Assembly (NCBI RefSeq): GCF_905475465.1
Contig: NC_062250.1
Location: forward strand, 5,354,501-5,418,500
Direction of reading: 5' to 3'
DNA from: Pieris napi
Lineage: Eukaryota > Arthropoda > Insecta > Lepidoptera > Pieridae
DNA length: 64,000 bases
Position numbers and translations under genes: made by a program. The notes under the pieces are model-generated. The model was not told the origin of the DNA, did not search any database, and saw only the letters and a program-made list of their open reading frames with translations. Within the stretch, counting starts at the first letter, position 1, and each line of letters opens with the position of its first letter. This document shows positions 22,676 through 32,615 of the stretch, in pieces.

Positions 22676-22963
22676 TGGGCAGTGTTGGTTCTAGTGCGAC
22701 TCTCATACCTGAGGTCGTAGGTTCGATCCCCGACTGTGCACCAATGGACTTTCTTTCTATGTGCGCATTTAAGATTTGCTCGAACGGTGAAGGAAAACAT
22801 CGTGAGGAAACCGACATGTCTTAGACCTAAAAAAGTCGACGGCGTGTGTCAGGCACTGGCTGATCACCTACTTGCCTATTAGATTTAAAAATGATCATGA
22901 AACAGATTCAGAAATCTGAGGCCAAGACCTAAAGAGGTTGTTGCGCCATTGATTTATTTTTTA
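22676..22963 (+). mobile_element. tRNA-derived SINE, family 1, copy A
   Basis: The head carries a Pol III B-box ('ggttcgatccccgactg'), then the family body 'ccaatggactttctttctat', 'tgctcgaacggtgaagg', 'aacatcgtgaggaaaccgac', 'tgatcatgaaacagattcag' and the 3' end 'gttgttgcgccattg'. A 9-bp direct repeat 'tattaaatt' flanks it (22667-22675 and 22964-22972), as expected for LINE-mediated insertion. It resembles the Metulj-type SINEs described from butterflies; the name is from memory. Confidence 0.85.
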
Positions 22964-22972
22964 TATTAAATT

Positions 22973-23342
22973 ACCAAAATATATATAAACGCGAATTAAA
23001 TCATTTACAAGTGTGTGTGTGTTTTGTCGTCAACCGTACTGCGAAAAAAGTATTATTTTTCAAAGTTTATTACTTTACAATTTTCTAAGACCTAAAAAGA
23101 TTTGTATTTTTTAGTTTCGTCTTTCAGTTGGTAAAAATACAACATCCCTTCAAAGTGACCACTTACAGTTTTTTTGGAAAGAAAATTCGTAGGCTTTTTA
23201 TGTTGAAGGTAGGCGATACAAATGTCGGGATGAAGAGATTCTCGTGATAAATGGCTAGCCTTAAATTCGTAAGAAATAAGCCATGTCTACACTATTTAAA
23301 CTATAATTTTTTTCTTTAATAAGTATGATACTAGAAAATTTA
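22973..23342. other. AT-rich DNA, no feature recognised
   Basis: Short (gt)n at ~23012-23022 and poly-T runs. No gene or known repeat seen. Confidence 0.5.
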
Positions 23343-23627
23343 TAACTAGCTGATCCGGCAAACGTCGTTTTTCCATGTTTATCATTTATAATAAAAAATA
23401 GGGGTTTATCGTAGAGGGGTGAAAATTAGAAAAAAAAAACTATAAAAAAATAAAAAAAATAGGGGTGGATTACCCATAACATTTAGGGGGATAAAAATAG
23501 ATGTTGTCCGATTCTCAGACATACCCACACTAATATGCACACAAAATTTCATGAGAATCGGTCAAGCCGTTTCGGAGGAGTTTAACCACAAACACCGCGA
23601 CACGAGAATTTTATATATTAGATATTT
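23343..23627 (+). mobile_element. Unclassified interspersed repeat, family U1
   Basis: Starts 'ctagctgatccggcaaacgt' and ends 'gacacgagaattttatatat'. The core includes 'ccgattctcagacatac' and 'ttcatgagaatcggtcaagc' followed by 'cgtttcggaggagt'. Related copies lie at 39066-39368 and 60150-60432. The pattern is familiar from many arthropod genomes, probably as the 3' end of a retroelement, but I cannot assign its class. Confidence 0.6.
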
Positions 23628-23730
23628 GTAACTGTTGTAAAGACCAATCTCCGGGTACCTATATGAATTATTATAAAATATTCGAGAGAGAACATGTACT
23701 ATTAGAGACTTGTATGTCTATTAACCTGAA

Positions 23731-23985
23731 GCAGTGTTGGCCTAGTGTTGCCAGGGTGCAACTCCCTAAGTTGATAGCTTTGATCTCTAGTTGTGCACCA
23801 ATGGACTTTCTGTCTGCATCTAATACTCGCTCGTACTGTGAAATAAAACACCTTGCGGAAATTGGCACATGTCTCCAATCCGATGTGACAAACAGAAGTC
23901 TGACCACTTACTAGTCTTTGAAATAAAAATGACCATAGACCTAGCCAAGACCTATGTAGGGTTGTAGTGCCATTAGATTATTATT
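23731..23985 (+). mobile_element. tRNA-derived SINE, family 1, copy B (old)
   Basis: Begins 'gcagtgttggcctagtg' and keeps 'gtgcaccaatggactttct', 'agccaagacct' and 'ggttgtagtgccatt', with many substitutions between. The B-box is decayed. Open frames here on both strands are incidental. Confidence 0.7.
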
Positions 23986-24007
23986 ATGACTGTTGGAATA
24001 TATATGT

Positions 24008-24364
24008 AGCGGCACGCGCTTAGGCCAATGCAAGGTCTAATACCTGCAGCTGAGTTTCATCATCGGACGTCAAGGCAAAATACAAAATACCATCCGTATC
24101 ACCTCGACGTCCGTCGTTCCACAACAGAGCGTTTTCTAAGGCAGTTTTTGCCGCGCACCACCACTATGTGGAACCAGCTGCCCACAGAAGTATTTCCGAA
24201 CCAATTCGACTTAGGGTCCTTCAAGAAAAGAGCGTACCAATTCTTGAAAGGCCGGCAACGCACTTGCGAGCCTTTTGGCATTGTGAGTGTCCATGGGCGG
24301 CGGTATCACTTAACATCAGGTGAGCCTCCTGCCCGTTTGCCTCCTATTACATAAAAAAAAAAAA
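24008..24364 (+). pseudogene. 5'-truncated LINE: C-terminal end of reverse transcriptase plus 3' tail
   Basis: Bases 24028-24354 read without a stop and encode a typical ORF2 C-terminus of jockey/CR1-like LINEs: LPRTTTMWNQLPTEVFPNQF followed by DLGSFKKRAYQFLKGRQR. The pattern WN.LP..VFP....L..FK.R is the conserved last block of these proteins. The catalytic FADD region is absent, so the copy is dead on arrival. A poly-A tail (24352-24364) follows the 3' sequence 'tcaggtgagcctcctgccc'. Related fragments in this window lie at 26848, 40690, 42120, 47112, 49563, 54186, 58643 and 61063. Confidence 0.8.
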
Positions 24365-24849
24365 GTGTACTAACGTAGCAACCGCTGAGATCTTCAGTCC
24401 CTTGGTTTTACAAACCTTTCAATCAATTCTTGTCCATAATAAATGATCATTTCCTCACTCTATATTTAAGACATTTGAAAAAAAAAGCGTCGTACGTTAA
24501 GGACTGAGAGCTTACATTTGTAAGTTTAAAAACAACATCCTTACCATTCATTACAAATATTATTTAGGTATATAAAGTGTACGCGTGCCTTTACAATATT
24601 TTTGTAAGAAATCTCTAGGACGCGACTTCTAAAACAATTGTGAGGCTTTGTCACGACATGTTCCGAGTTATTTCACTCGGTACCCTAGTACTCAATTTTC
24701 CGACATTTTGGGCTTTATTTATTAACTGTCGTATCATCATTATTCGTTAATTTAATGTTGCAGTCGGAGTGTCCAATGAAACAACCAAATTTTATAAAAT
24801 TTGTATTCACTCATGCATAATTTATTTATTTATTAAAGCTCACCATATA
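24365..24849. other. AT-rich DNA, no feature recognised
   Basis: No coding signal or recognised repeat. Confidence 0.5.
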
Positions 24850-25086
24850 TCTATATACATAGATGTTAAGTTGGTTTGTGTACGCTTCAAAAACTCAAAA
24901 ATTTCTGTGCCGATCGAGCTGAAAGTTTAGTACGATATATAATCCGCACCAAGTATTTTTTTTGTATCTATTTTTTTTTCATTTTCTTCCACAAGTATTG
25001 CAAAATTAAACTTATATGAAATATATTCTTTCTTTCAACCATTCAATCACAATGTGCCACAGCGAAGCGTGGCAGGGTACAGCTAG
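24850..25086 (+). mobile_element. Non-autonomous Helitron, copy 1
   Basis: 237-bp element starting TC ('tctatatacatagatg') after an A and ending CTAG before a T, the A|T target used by Helitrons. A 6-bp hairpin (tgccac...gtggca, 25055-25074) stands 8 nt before the CTAG end. There is no Rep/helicase ORF. Style and 3' end resemble the Lep1 family of Lepidoptera. Confidence 0.8.
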
Positions 25087-25404
25087 TGATATATAAATTA
25101 AGCTCACATCATATATCAACAGTATGTATAAGTAACAAGCTAAAAAAAAATATGACAATTATGGTTAATGGACAATGTTAAAAAAAATAAAAATATTACA
25201 CTTCCAATTATAGATTTTACTAGTAAAACAACTGATCAGGTATCAGATAGGCACTGAACAATGCATTGTTAGTATGGTAATACACTTATGTATCAGAAGA
25301 TCATTTCCTAAATCTCATTTGGGAATGTTATCGGGTATGCATTAAGCATTTATTCCCCTCATCCATAAACCTTATAAAAACTTCAATTATCGAATTAATC
25401 CTCA
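25087..25404. other. AT-rich DNA, no feature recognised
   Basis: No coding signal or recognised repeat. Confidence 0.5.
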
Positions 25405-25720
25405 GACGTGACGCGCATCTCCTTCAACTTCTATATTCAGGTCCTTATGTTAAGCTCCCCTAATAGATGTTTTTTGAAAATTCCATCTCACAGCTCATCC
25501 TTCTTAGGCAATTCGTTTAGGATCTCCGGCATTAAGTTGTGGAATAAGCTGCCCGACTCCATACGATTGTCTACCTCCTTAACATCTTTTAATTTCTTCT
25601 ACATAAACATTTCTTAACCGTACCCTATCCTGCTCAATCTTGACTTCTGTAATTCTTATTGTTTTGTATTGCATCGCAATTAATGAATCCGTGAGATTTG
25701 CTTATTAGTTTTTAGTTTAT
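25405..25720 (+). pseudogene. LINE 3' fragment, second family (CR1/Rex1-like RT C-terminus)
   Basis: Bases 25408-25617 encode SHSSSFLGNSFRISGIKLWN then KLPDSIRLSTSLTSF, the usual end of a CR1/Rex1-like ORF2 (SFR..GI.LWN.LPDSIR...SL.SFK). The reading frame ends in FYINIS where a longer FK.. tail is usual. Downstream 'aaccgtaccctatcctgctc' matches the same family at 51898-51920. It is 5'-truncated, with no catalytic domain. Confidence 0.7.
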
Positions 25721-26847
25721 TTTATTTAAAAAAATATTCGTTTTTATAAATAATCCTTATCAAACTTTGTCGACACATATTCACGACAGAACATGTATTA
25801 TTTCAGACATAAAGTATGTCTATTAAAAAACCGTTGGAATATGTATTTATATGATAGAAATGCAAAAATACCGTGGTATTTGTGAGAATTCAAAGCTTGC
25901 ATTTGTTCAAAACAACTTCGCGGCTATAAAAAGACGCTCTATACACGGTGACAGCTACGTTTGTTACACTCAGCCACACCTGTGTCTGCATTTTTACTAA
26001 ATGAAGTGTTTGTATTGTACGATGTATGGTTTGTAACAGTTTTCTTAAAATTGAGTGCATTTATACAGTAACTAGTTAAACCTACGAACTTCGTACCTAA
26101 TGGCCTAAGATTAAAAATTAAAAAAAAATATTTTTTTTTAAACATTTCACCGGTATGATTATTAGATAAATTATATACCAATCGAAAGTATGAAGCCCAT
26201 AGAATATGCAAACATTAGGTTGCTTTTAATCAATTAATTATTTATGTATATATTTTTTATGTGACACTAAAGTATATATACATCTTTAGTAAAAAAGAAA
26301 GTTATAGTGATACATATATAATACTACCCTGATTAAAAATATTGATTGAAAAAAATTTAAAAAATTTACTACATGCAAATTATATATTTTTTTTTTAATA
26401 TTAATTAAACATACTCTGGACTGAAATTTGCTAGGCAACCCATATGGATTATATTTATTGACATATTAAATTAAATATAAAATACGTTTCATTAAATAAG
26501 CATCTCGGTGAAGGTCGTTGTATATCGGGATCTTATAGGTACTATAACATTCAATGAATGTCGTGTTACATATTAGCTGAACTTAATTGATGATTTTATG
26601 AAAACAACACAATGAATGCAAAATAAATATTAAGTTCTCCACTATAACCGAATTGCAATATTTAACGTTACAAGTGCCTTGACTTGTTGTGTATTTAAGT
26701 AGTTTGATATATTTTACTACTATTAATAAAAGGTAATAATATTTAACTACTGACTATTGTATTGCACGCTTACCTCGTCGAAGTTTCTAGGGCAGATGTT
26801 CAGCGTCCATATGAATTTCTTGTGTCACTGTTGAGCACTCGATACAA
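25721..26847. other. AT-rich DNA, no feature recognised
   Basis: Very AT-rich, with many short poly-T and poly-A runs. A 90-codon frame at 25939-26211 (minus strand) has low-complexity composition and no recognisable domain. Confidence 0.5.
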
Positions 26848-26925
26848 CGAGTTTTTTTTTATATAGAACAGAAGGCAAACGGGCCAAAGGCTCCCCTGAT
26901 TTTATGCGATACCGCCAATAATATA
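26848..26925 (-). mobile_element. LINE 3' tail fragment
   Basis: Poly-T then 'agaacagaaggcaaacgggc' and 'gcgataccgcc', the reverse complement of the 3' tail seen at 24300-24350, with several changes. Confidence 0.6.
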
Positions 26926-27001
26926 GTAATATAATAATATAATAATATAATAATATAATAATATAATAATACAATATTATAATAATAATATAATAATATG
27001 C
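26926..27001. repeat. AT microsatellite, 8-bp period
   Basis: About 70 bp of 'ataatataataatata', period 8 with a few interruptions, directly beside the LINE tail fragment. Confidence 0.93.
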
Positions 27002-27429
27002 AATTATGGAACATAAGTAATAAATTCGCGTTTTTATTGGAGACGTTTCAATTAAATTCAATGCGTATAAACAAAAGATAATATTAATGTACTATAGATA
27101 AATAACGTCAATCACGAACTGAATCCAATGTGTCTATGTCCATTGATTCAAATATCGAAGTGTTTTGAAAATTTACAATCCTTAAGAAAGCTTACGTCTA
27201 GCTTATCTCAGTACAGGATTCCCAGAAGAGGATTTATTTTATGGAAAAAGGAATTACTAATGTAACCATATTATATTTATACACATTTAAACTTAGCAAA
27301 ATATACAGGGTGTCGATCAGTCAAATTGAAATATCTGTAAAATATTTAATTAAATAAACAATAGTTGTATGATAATAAAAATTGCATGCATTTGTATAAA
27401 TTTTAGATCACACTGCTCTAATCTATTAG
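27002..27429. other. AT-rich DNA, no feature recognised
   Basis: 'tacagggtgtcgatcag' at ~27305 has the look of a transposon end, but I find no partner. Confidence 0.4.
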
Positions 27430-27530
27430 AATATATAATAATGAAAAGTTTAAAAGAGTACCAAGAGTTTTTTACGCCGGCTTTTTCTGTCGGCGTACAT
27501 CCTCTGAAACCCTCTAAAATATCGGAAAGT
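27430..27530 (-). repeat. Possible interspersed repeat fragment with a hairpin
   Basis: Contains 'acgccggctttttctgtcgg', an imperfect hairpin (gccg...cggc), and on the minus strand the stretch giving RGFRGCTPTEKAGVKNSWY. I recall similar short sequences dispersed in Lepidoptera but cannot assign a family. Confidence 0.35.
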
Positions 27531-27666
27531 TTTCGAATAAATAAATTAATTAATTTTACGAATGCAAAGAGCATGTGGTGGCAAGGAATAAAACATTTCT
27601 GTATTTGCAAAAAAAGTTATTACCTTAATGAAATCCTAAATTAAGTGTAACTAAAGTTAACAACAA

Positions 27667-27773
27667 CAATAATAATACGTTAAATTGTCAGCAGTACGCT
27701 GAGGTTCACAATCTTTCGACAGTTTATAATCTCGCGAGATAGATTACAATCTAACGGTGTTTACAATTTTACG
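27667..27773. mobile_element. Single arm of a palindromic MITE
   Basis: Matches one arm of the element at 57997-58302: 'aataataatacgttaaattg', 'gaggttcacaatctttcgac', 'tctcgcgagatagatt', 'ctaacggtgtttacaatttt'. The second arm is absent, so this is a solo or deleted copy. Confidence 0.8.
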
Positions 27774-28627
27774 TTAACATATATTCATCTCCACTTATCC
27801 TTTTCGCATCTCTGCGACGTCCTCTATACTTGACCTTTTCCTTTTGCTAGTATTTCTAACCCTATCTCTTCTTTTATATTTAATAAGTGTCTCTCCATAG
27901 CTACTTGACAAACGTCATTATTTTATTTTGGGCATTAGTGAAGGCTCTGGATTGGGCAGTATTGTTAAAAAAGTCAAATAAAAATAATTATTTTTCGTGT
28001 TATAACTCGAATCACACGAATTATAAGTCAAAAGGTTAGGGTATTTAAACTAAACGTAAGGTTTAGTGTGCTGCAAATATTATACCCATACGGAACGAGA
28101 AATGTATGAATGTATGAAATAATTTAAAACTAAGGAAATACTAAAAGGAATATTCGTTATATCATATTATATGTAGGATGACCAACTTTTGTTTGAATGA
28201 ACGACTTTTTCAAGTTTTTGATCGTGACTTTATTGCTAATATTTGAAGTTACGAGAAATTTCGATAGATGTACCTAATTTTACATTTCAGACAGTAATTT
28301 ATTTTATAAAATGATACCCATGTAAAGAAAAGGTTGAAATGAGAGTTAAATTGTAATTCAAAGCCCCTTTTTTTATCGATCAATTCGTCGATTGTTCTAT
28401 TGAGAGCACATTTGACCGGTATTGTTTATAGAAAAAACAAACACGTATTCATTCAAAAAACAGTATGTCAGCTTACTAATAAACGTGTAACTTTGTCTGT
28501 ATACACGCAACAATCTTCCTAGTTTGAGGTCCGATTTGGTAATTAAGGTGTCAATTGGCGCAGCTGCGAAGTGGTTCTATAGAAAGGGTTTTGTAATAAA
28601 TGACAGGTTTTAGCCTTACAATCTATG
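27774..28627. other. AT-rich DNA, no feature recognised
   Basis: No coding signal or recognised repeat. Confidence 0.5.

Positions 28628-28668
<41 letters not shown>
28628..28668. repeat. (TA)n microsatellite
   Basis: About 20 uninterrupted TA dinucleotides. Confidence 0.97.
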
Positions 28669-28684
28669 CTAATTCTTATTTTTT

Positions 28685-28950
28685 CTATATAACAGGAACC
28701 GCAAATAGCAAACCGTCCGGAAGCTCACCTGATGTTAAGTGAAACCGCCGCACATAAACATTGCCAAAGAGATCAAAATAGAAATAAACATTTACTGTCA
28801 CTTCTCAAATCAAGGGCGAACGGAAGAGAAGAACTGGCAATAGACTCTCCGCCACTCTTTTGAATCGCCATGTTTTTTGTTTACACAACGTTTGTAAGGA
28901 GCTGCAACCATTACACCATATTCCACATGACATCTTAAGTAATAACTAAT
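28685..28950 (-). mobile_element. Composite of decayed LINE tail and a second repeat fragment
   Basis: 'agctcacctgatgttaagtg' (28721-28740) is the reverse complement of the LINE 3' tail. The following 'caatagactctccgccactc' and 'gtaaggagctgcaaccatta' is another interspersed piece; its reverse orientation appears at 54555-54575 ('tgtaatggtgggagctcctt'). Confidence 0.55.
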
Positions 28951-30331
28951 AATAAAATAAATTAAAAACAAACAAAAATTTGTCCTCTATCAGCAGGAGG
29001 CATAGTGAAATAGGAGCACGCACTTACATTCTCGTTTAAGGGCGTGCAAATTAATTTAATTATCTTATTTTAATTTGTAGTCAAAATAATTTTACGAAGG
29101 TTATATCTATATACATATTTTATTTCTGATATGATTTAATAATGAGCTAACATAAATGGTGTACAATATTTTCGAACCAAATCGGAAAAAAATATTTACT
29201 GGTATTCTCAGAGCTAGTTTATAATAAATACTCTTTTCAATATGCAATGTCAGGCAAAACGGAGAAAATACAATCAAAATTAAAGAAAAAGTTTACTCCT
29301 CTAAGGCACATACTAAAATGGGTGTCTATGGGCTGCGGTAACTTTCTGACTATCCTGTAAAAATACACAAGTGGAAATTTATTTCAGAAAAGTACATATT
29401 TGAAATTTAAACGTGCATAGGTGAATAAAACGTTACTTTCAAATTATATTAAACATTCTTAACAACATTAATTACTTCAAGTTTTATTCATTTAAAATTC
29501 GTTACATATCACGATAGTCATTAAATATCATTCCGAATATAGGACGGAAAGTGCTATCTCAAAACATTGCCACTCCACATTTTTATTTTAATTTTGCGGT
29601 GCGCTCTACGGAAGTGTTCTTTGAAATATAGCTTTGTGCGCCGGTCTGTAATCTGTGGTTTTAAATCCTTTTTTCACACTCAACGTCAACATTTACACAG
29701 ATCAAAATACCTTTTAAATTAAGGCGAATTTGTAAACTGAGCTACGCATTATGGAAATTCAATTGTTTATTTTGGAAGTTGATATTAGATTGGAAACCCA
29801 GATATTAATAAACCTAAGCTGACTTAGTGGTCGGAGGACATGACTCATTTTGGATCGCAGTGCCAGCGGAGTGGGCGAGTGTAAAATCAAAGACTAAATA
29901 AGTAGCTGCTTTTAGCTGATTTTCAGTATACTTAAACCTATTACAATTATCTACAAACATAATAAAAATGAAGAACTAACATTTACCTAATCGTAACATA
30001 AATCTTTTTAAACTTTTTTATGACATAAATTCGCTTATAGTTCATTTGTCTCGGACGTTAAAAACTTCATACATCATTCTATTGATAGGAGAATTTATTG
30101 GTTCTTACAGTTTTTAATGGGGTATGATATTATCACAAGTGAATAAAATACTTATAAATTAAATAGATTATAAGTTGTCGTGTGGTAAATATAATTAAAT
30201 TTTGGTAGATGTCAATAGTCAAACTTTGGTTGTCAGTTCAACAAAGACCTTCTATGAACTTAACATTACATACTTACATAAAACATTAAATATAATTAAA
30301 GCTGGTAGCATTAACAAAGAGTCAAAGGCAA
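28951..30331. other. AT-rich DNA, no gene recognised
   Basis: Apart from 'gggtgtctatgggctgcggt' at 29320-29339, which matches the tail of the LINE at 44361-44745, I see no coding or repeat signal. Confidence 0.5.
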
Positions 30332-30575
30332 AACTTAGCGCTAAGTGTAACTGCGGTATGGCTAGGTGAGGGGTACCGGGTTCGATTCCCGGTTCGAGGG
30401 CAAGTTTTAATTTAATTACATTTGTTCTCGGCCTTTGGGAGGGTTGTGCGGTACCGGGCGAGTGCCTAAACCGTACATGGAGGACACGGTCGAAGTTCTA
30501 AGGCAAGCACGAATTATGAAAAATCTTATACTTGACGCTGGCTAATGCACAAACCGTGCCAGAGCCATTAAAAAA
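30332..30575 (+). mobile_element. tRNA-derived SINE, family 2, copy 1
   Basis: The B-box region 'gggttcgattcccggttcga' is followed by the family body 'tttgggagggttgtgcggta', 'cgagtgcctaaaccgtacat', 'ggaggacacggtcgaa' and 'cttgacgctggctaatg', then a poly-A run. About 28 bp ('caagttttaatttaattaca...') are inserted between head and body relative to the reverse copy at 55693-55890. Confidence 0.8.
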
Positions 30576-31728
30576 AAACTGTGGTATGTCAAAAACGTAT
30601 TGCATTAATTTTCAGATATGGAAGTCATAGTTCGTGCTAAGTTTATGAAACTCGTTTGTTAATCCTCCTATCGACCATAGAGTATAGGTGGTGCCGCCCG
30701 TAGAACGCAAAGTATTACATGACATTCTGTATAAAAGTGGTATAATATGCCACAGATAATATTTTCACTGTAGTCTATGTTTTACGTTCCGCAATCAATG
30801 AAAATTAAACGCAAAATTCTTATTTTAAAAAATAATTCCAATGCGCCTAAATCCAAGTCCTCTATAGAAGTGTTGTCTCAATTGTAATATTAGAGGCAAT
30901 CTAGTTAAGTGGCCGCCATCAAGAGATCCCAGAAACGAAATATTTTCCCTACTCTGTGACAAAACGATGCCGCCTGCCCAGAATGGATTACTGTAATTTC
31001 CCAATTAATTATGATAATTGTACTTTGCCATCGTCCAAATGTTTGCTTGGAATAAAAACGATGTCTTTACTGAATGAGGTTTATTTGATGTTTCAAAATT
31101 TAAATATTCTTTTTGAAGTTAACATTATTCAGAACTAAAATCTTACACGGCAAAGATAATTCAGATCAGATTTAAAATCCTTCTACACTAGGGAAGACAA
31201 TTCCCTTACTTTGTTCTTCGCTCACTCGAGTGAGCTTCCGTCCTGACCTTCAAGCGATTGACCATCCCATGACGGGCCAAGCCACGGTCCTAGTTTTGCA
31301 GGGACCAGCTAGGCTCGCCAAAACAGCCCGAGCTGAGCTGAGCCCATTCAGTTCAACAGTCAAATTCCATTAAAAAATAGCTGCTTGGCTTTCGGGCTAG
31401 TCAGTGGTTAGACTAGTAGAGGTTGGAGTAGGAGGAATTCATTATCAAACGTGTCATTTGTTTCCAAAATGTTTAAAAAAAATACCAGCTAATGCAAAGC
31501 AGAAGGCTTGTTAAATATTTGGTGAGAACTGGGTAAATAAAACAGTGCAATTATCCGAAATACTCATTAAAATAAAAATGTAAACTTACTAATTAAGTAG
31601 GCTTCGTACGGTACTAATTAAGGTAACTAAATGAGTGAAGTGCCCCGCCCTGACTTTAATTTCATTATTATTATTTTAAATTGCCTGATTTTAAGAACTA
31701 ATTTTACACATCTGAATTTTGAAAGGAT
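30576..31728. other. AT-rich DNA, no gene recognised
   Basis: A more GC-rich patch at 31220-31345 ('cgggccaagccacggtccta') has no ORF or match I recognise. The 60-codon frame at 30956-31138 shows no domain. Confidence 0.45.
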
Positions 31729-31741
31729 GAATGTTTTTATA

Positions 31742-32065
31742 GAGCAGTGTCGGCCTAGTAGCTTGAGCGTGCGACTCTCATACTTGAGGTCGTAGGTTCG
31801 ATCCCAGGCTGTGCACCAATGGACTTTCTTTCTATGTGCGAATTTAACATTTGCTCGAACGGTGAAGGAAAACATTGTAAGGAAACCGACATGTCTTAGA
31901 CCCAAAAAGTCGATGGACTCTCAACGAAACTCGACGGCGTGTGTCAGGCACTGTAGGCTGATGACTTACTTGCCTATTAGATTTGAAAATGATCATGAAA
32001 CAGATTCAGAAATCTGAGGCCAAGACCTAAAGAGGTTGTAGCGCCACTGATTTATTATTTATTAA
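31742..32065 (+). mobile_element. tRNA-derived SINE, family 1, copy C
   Basis: Near-consensus copy with 'gtcggcctagtagcttgagc', B-box 'ggttcgatcccaggctg', and end 'gaggttgtagcgccactgat'. It carries a ~17-bp internal duplication around 'aaaagtcgatggactctc' and 'aaactcgacggcgtg'. Direct repeats 'atgtttttata' (31731-31741 and 32066-32076) flank it. Confidence 0.88.
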
Positions 32066-32076
32066 ATGTTTTTATA

Positions 32077-32615
32077 TTTAATCGATTACTTCCCCTTAGT
32101 GCTTGACGCTCAGGCCTTGGTTCCATCCAGGTTAATTCACTCGATAAAATATGTAGAATGATCTCTAGACTTTTACTTTCAATTAAACATTTGTTTGAAT
32201 TGTTTTTATCAAAGATTATCAATGAAAATATTAGTAAAGGTTTTTCATTTTTGATAATTTAACGGTTAGTATAATCTGTAATCTATTTCTCGATGTAAAG
32301 AATAAATGTCTAGAATAAAGATCACAATTGAGTTTTAACTGAAATACTCTTTGAAATTATTATTATTTATTATATATTATTATAATTAAATTTGAAAATC
32401 GAAACCTTGCTTTATAATTACACGATTATTTCATATCATTCGTTCGATTAATTATCAAAAAAAATTCAGTCCAACGTCAAAACGTGTATCATTTTGTCAG
32501 AACTTTATTTATTTAGAACCTAACCACTGTAGGTATACCTAAGGAACAGTATTTAAAACAGAATCTCACGTATTAAAGTTGAATGGAGATAATATCAGGT
32601 CACTCGAGACCTGAG
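32077..32615. other. AT-rich DNA, no feature recognised
   Basis: No coding signal or recognised repeat. Confidence 0.5.

Noticed and set aside
27350..27644. Overlapping ORFs on both strands around 27350-27644
   Set aside because: Both frames are incidental. The only notable content is a dispersed hairpin-containing fragment without a known domain.
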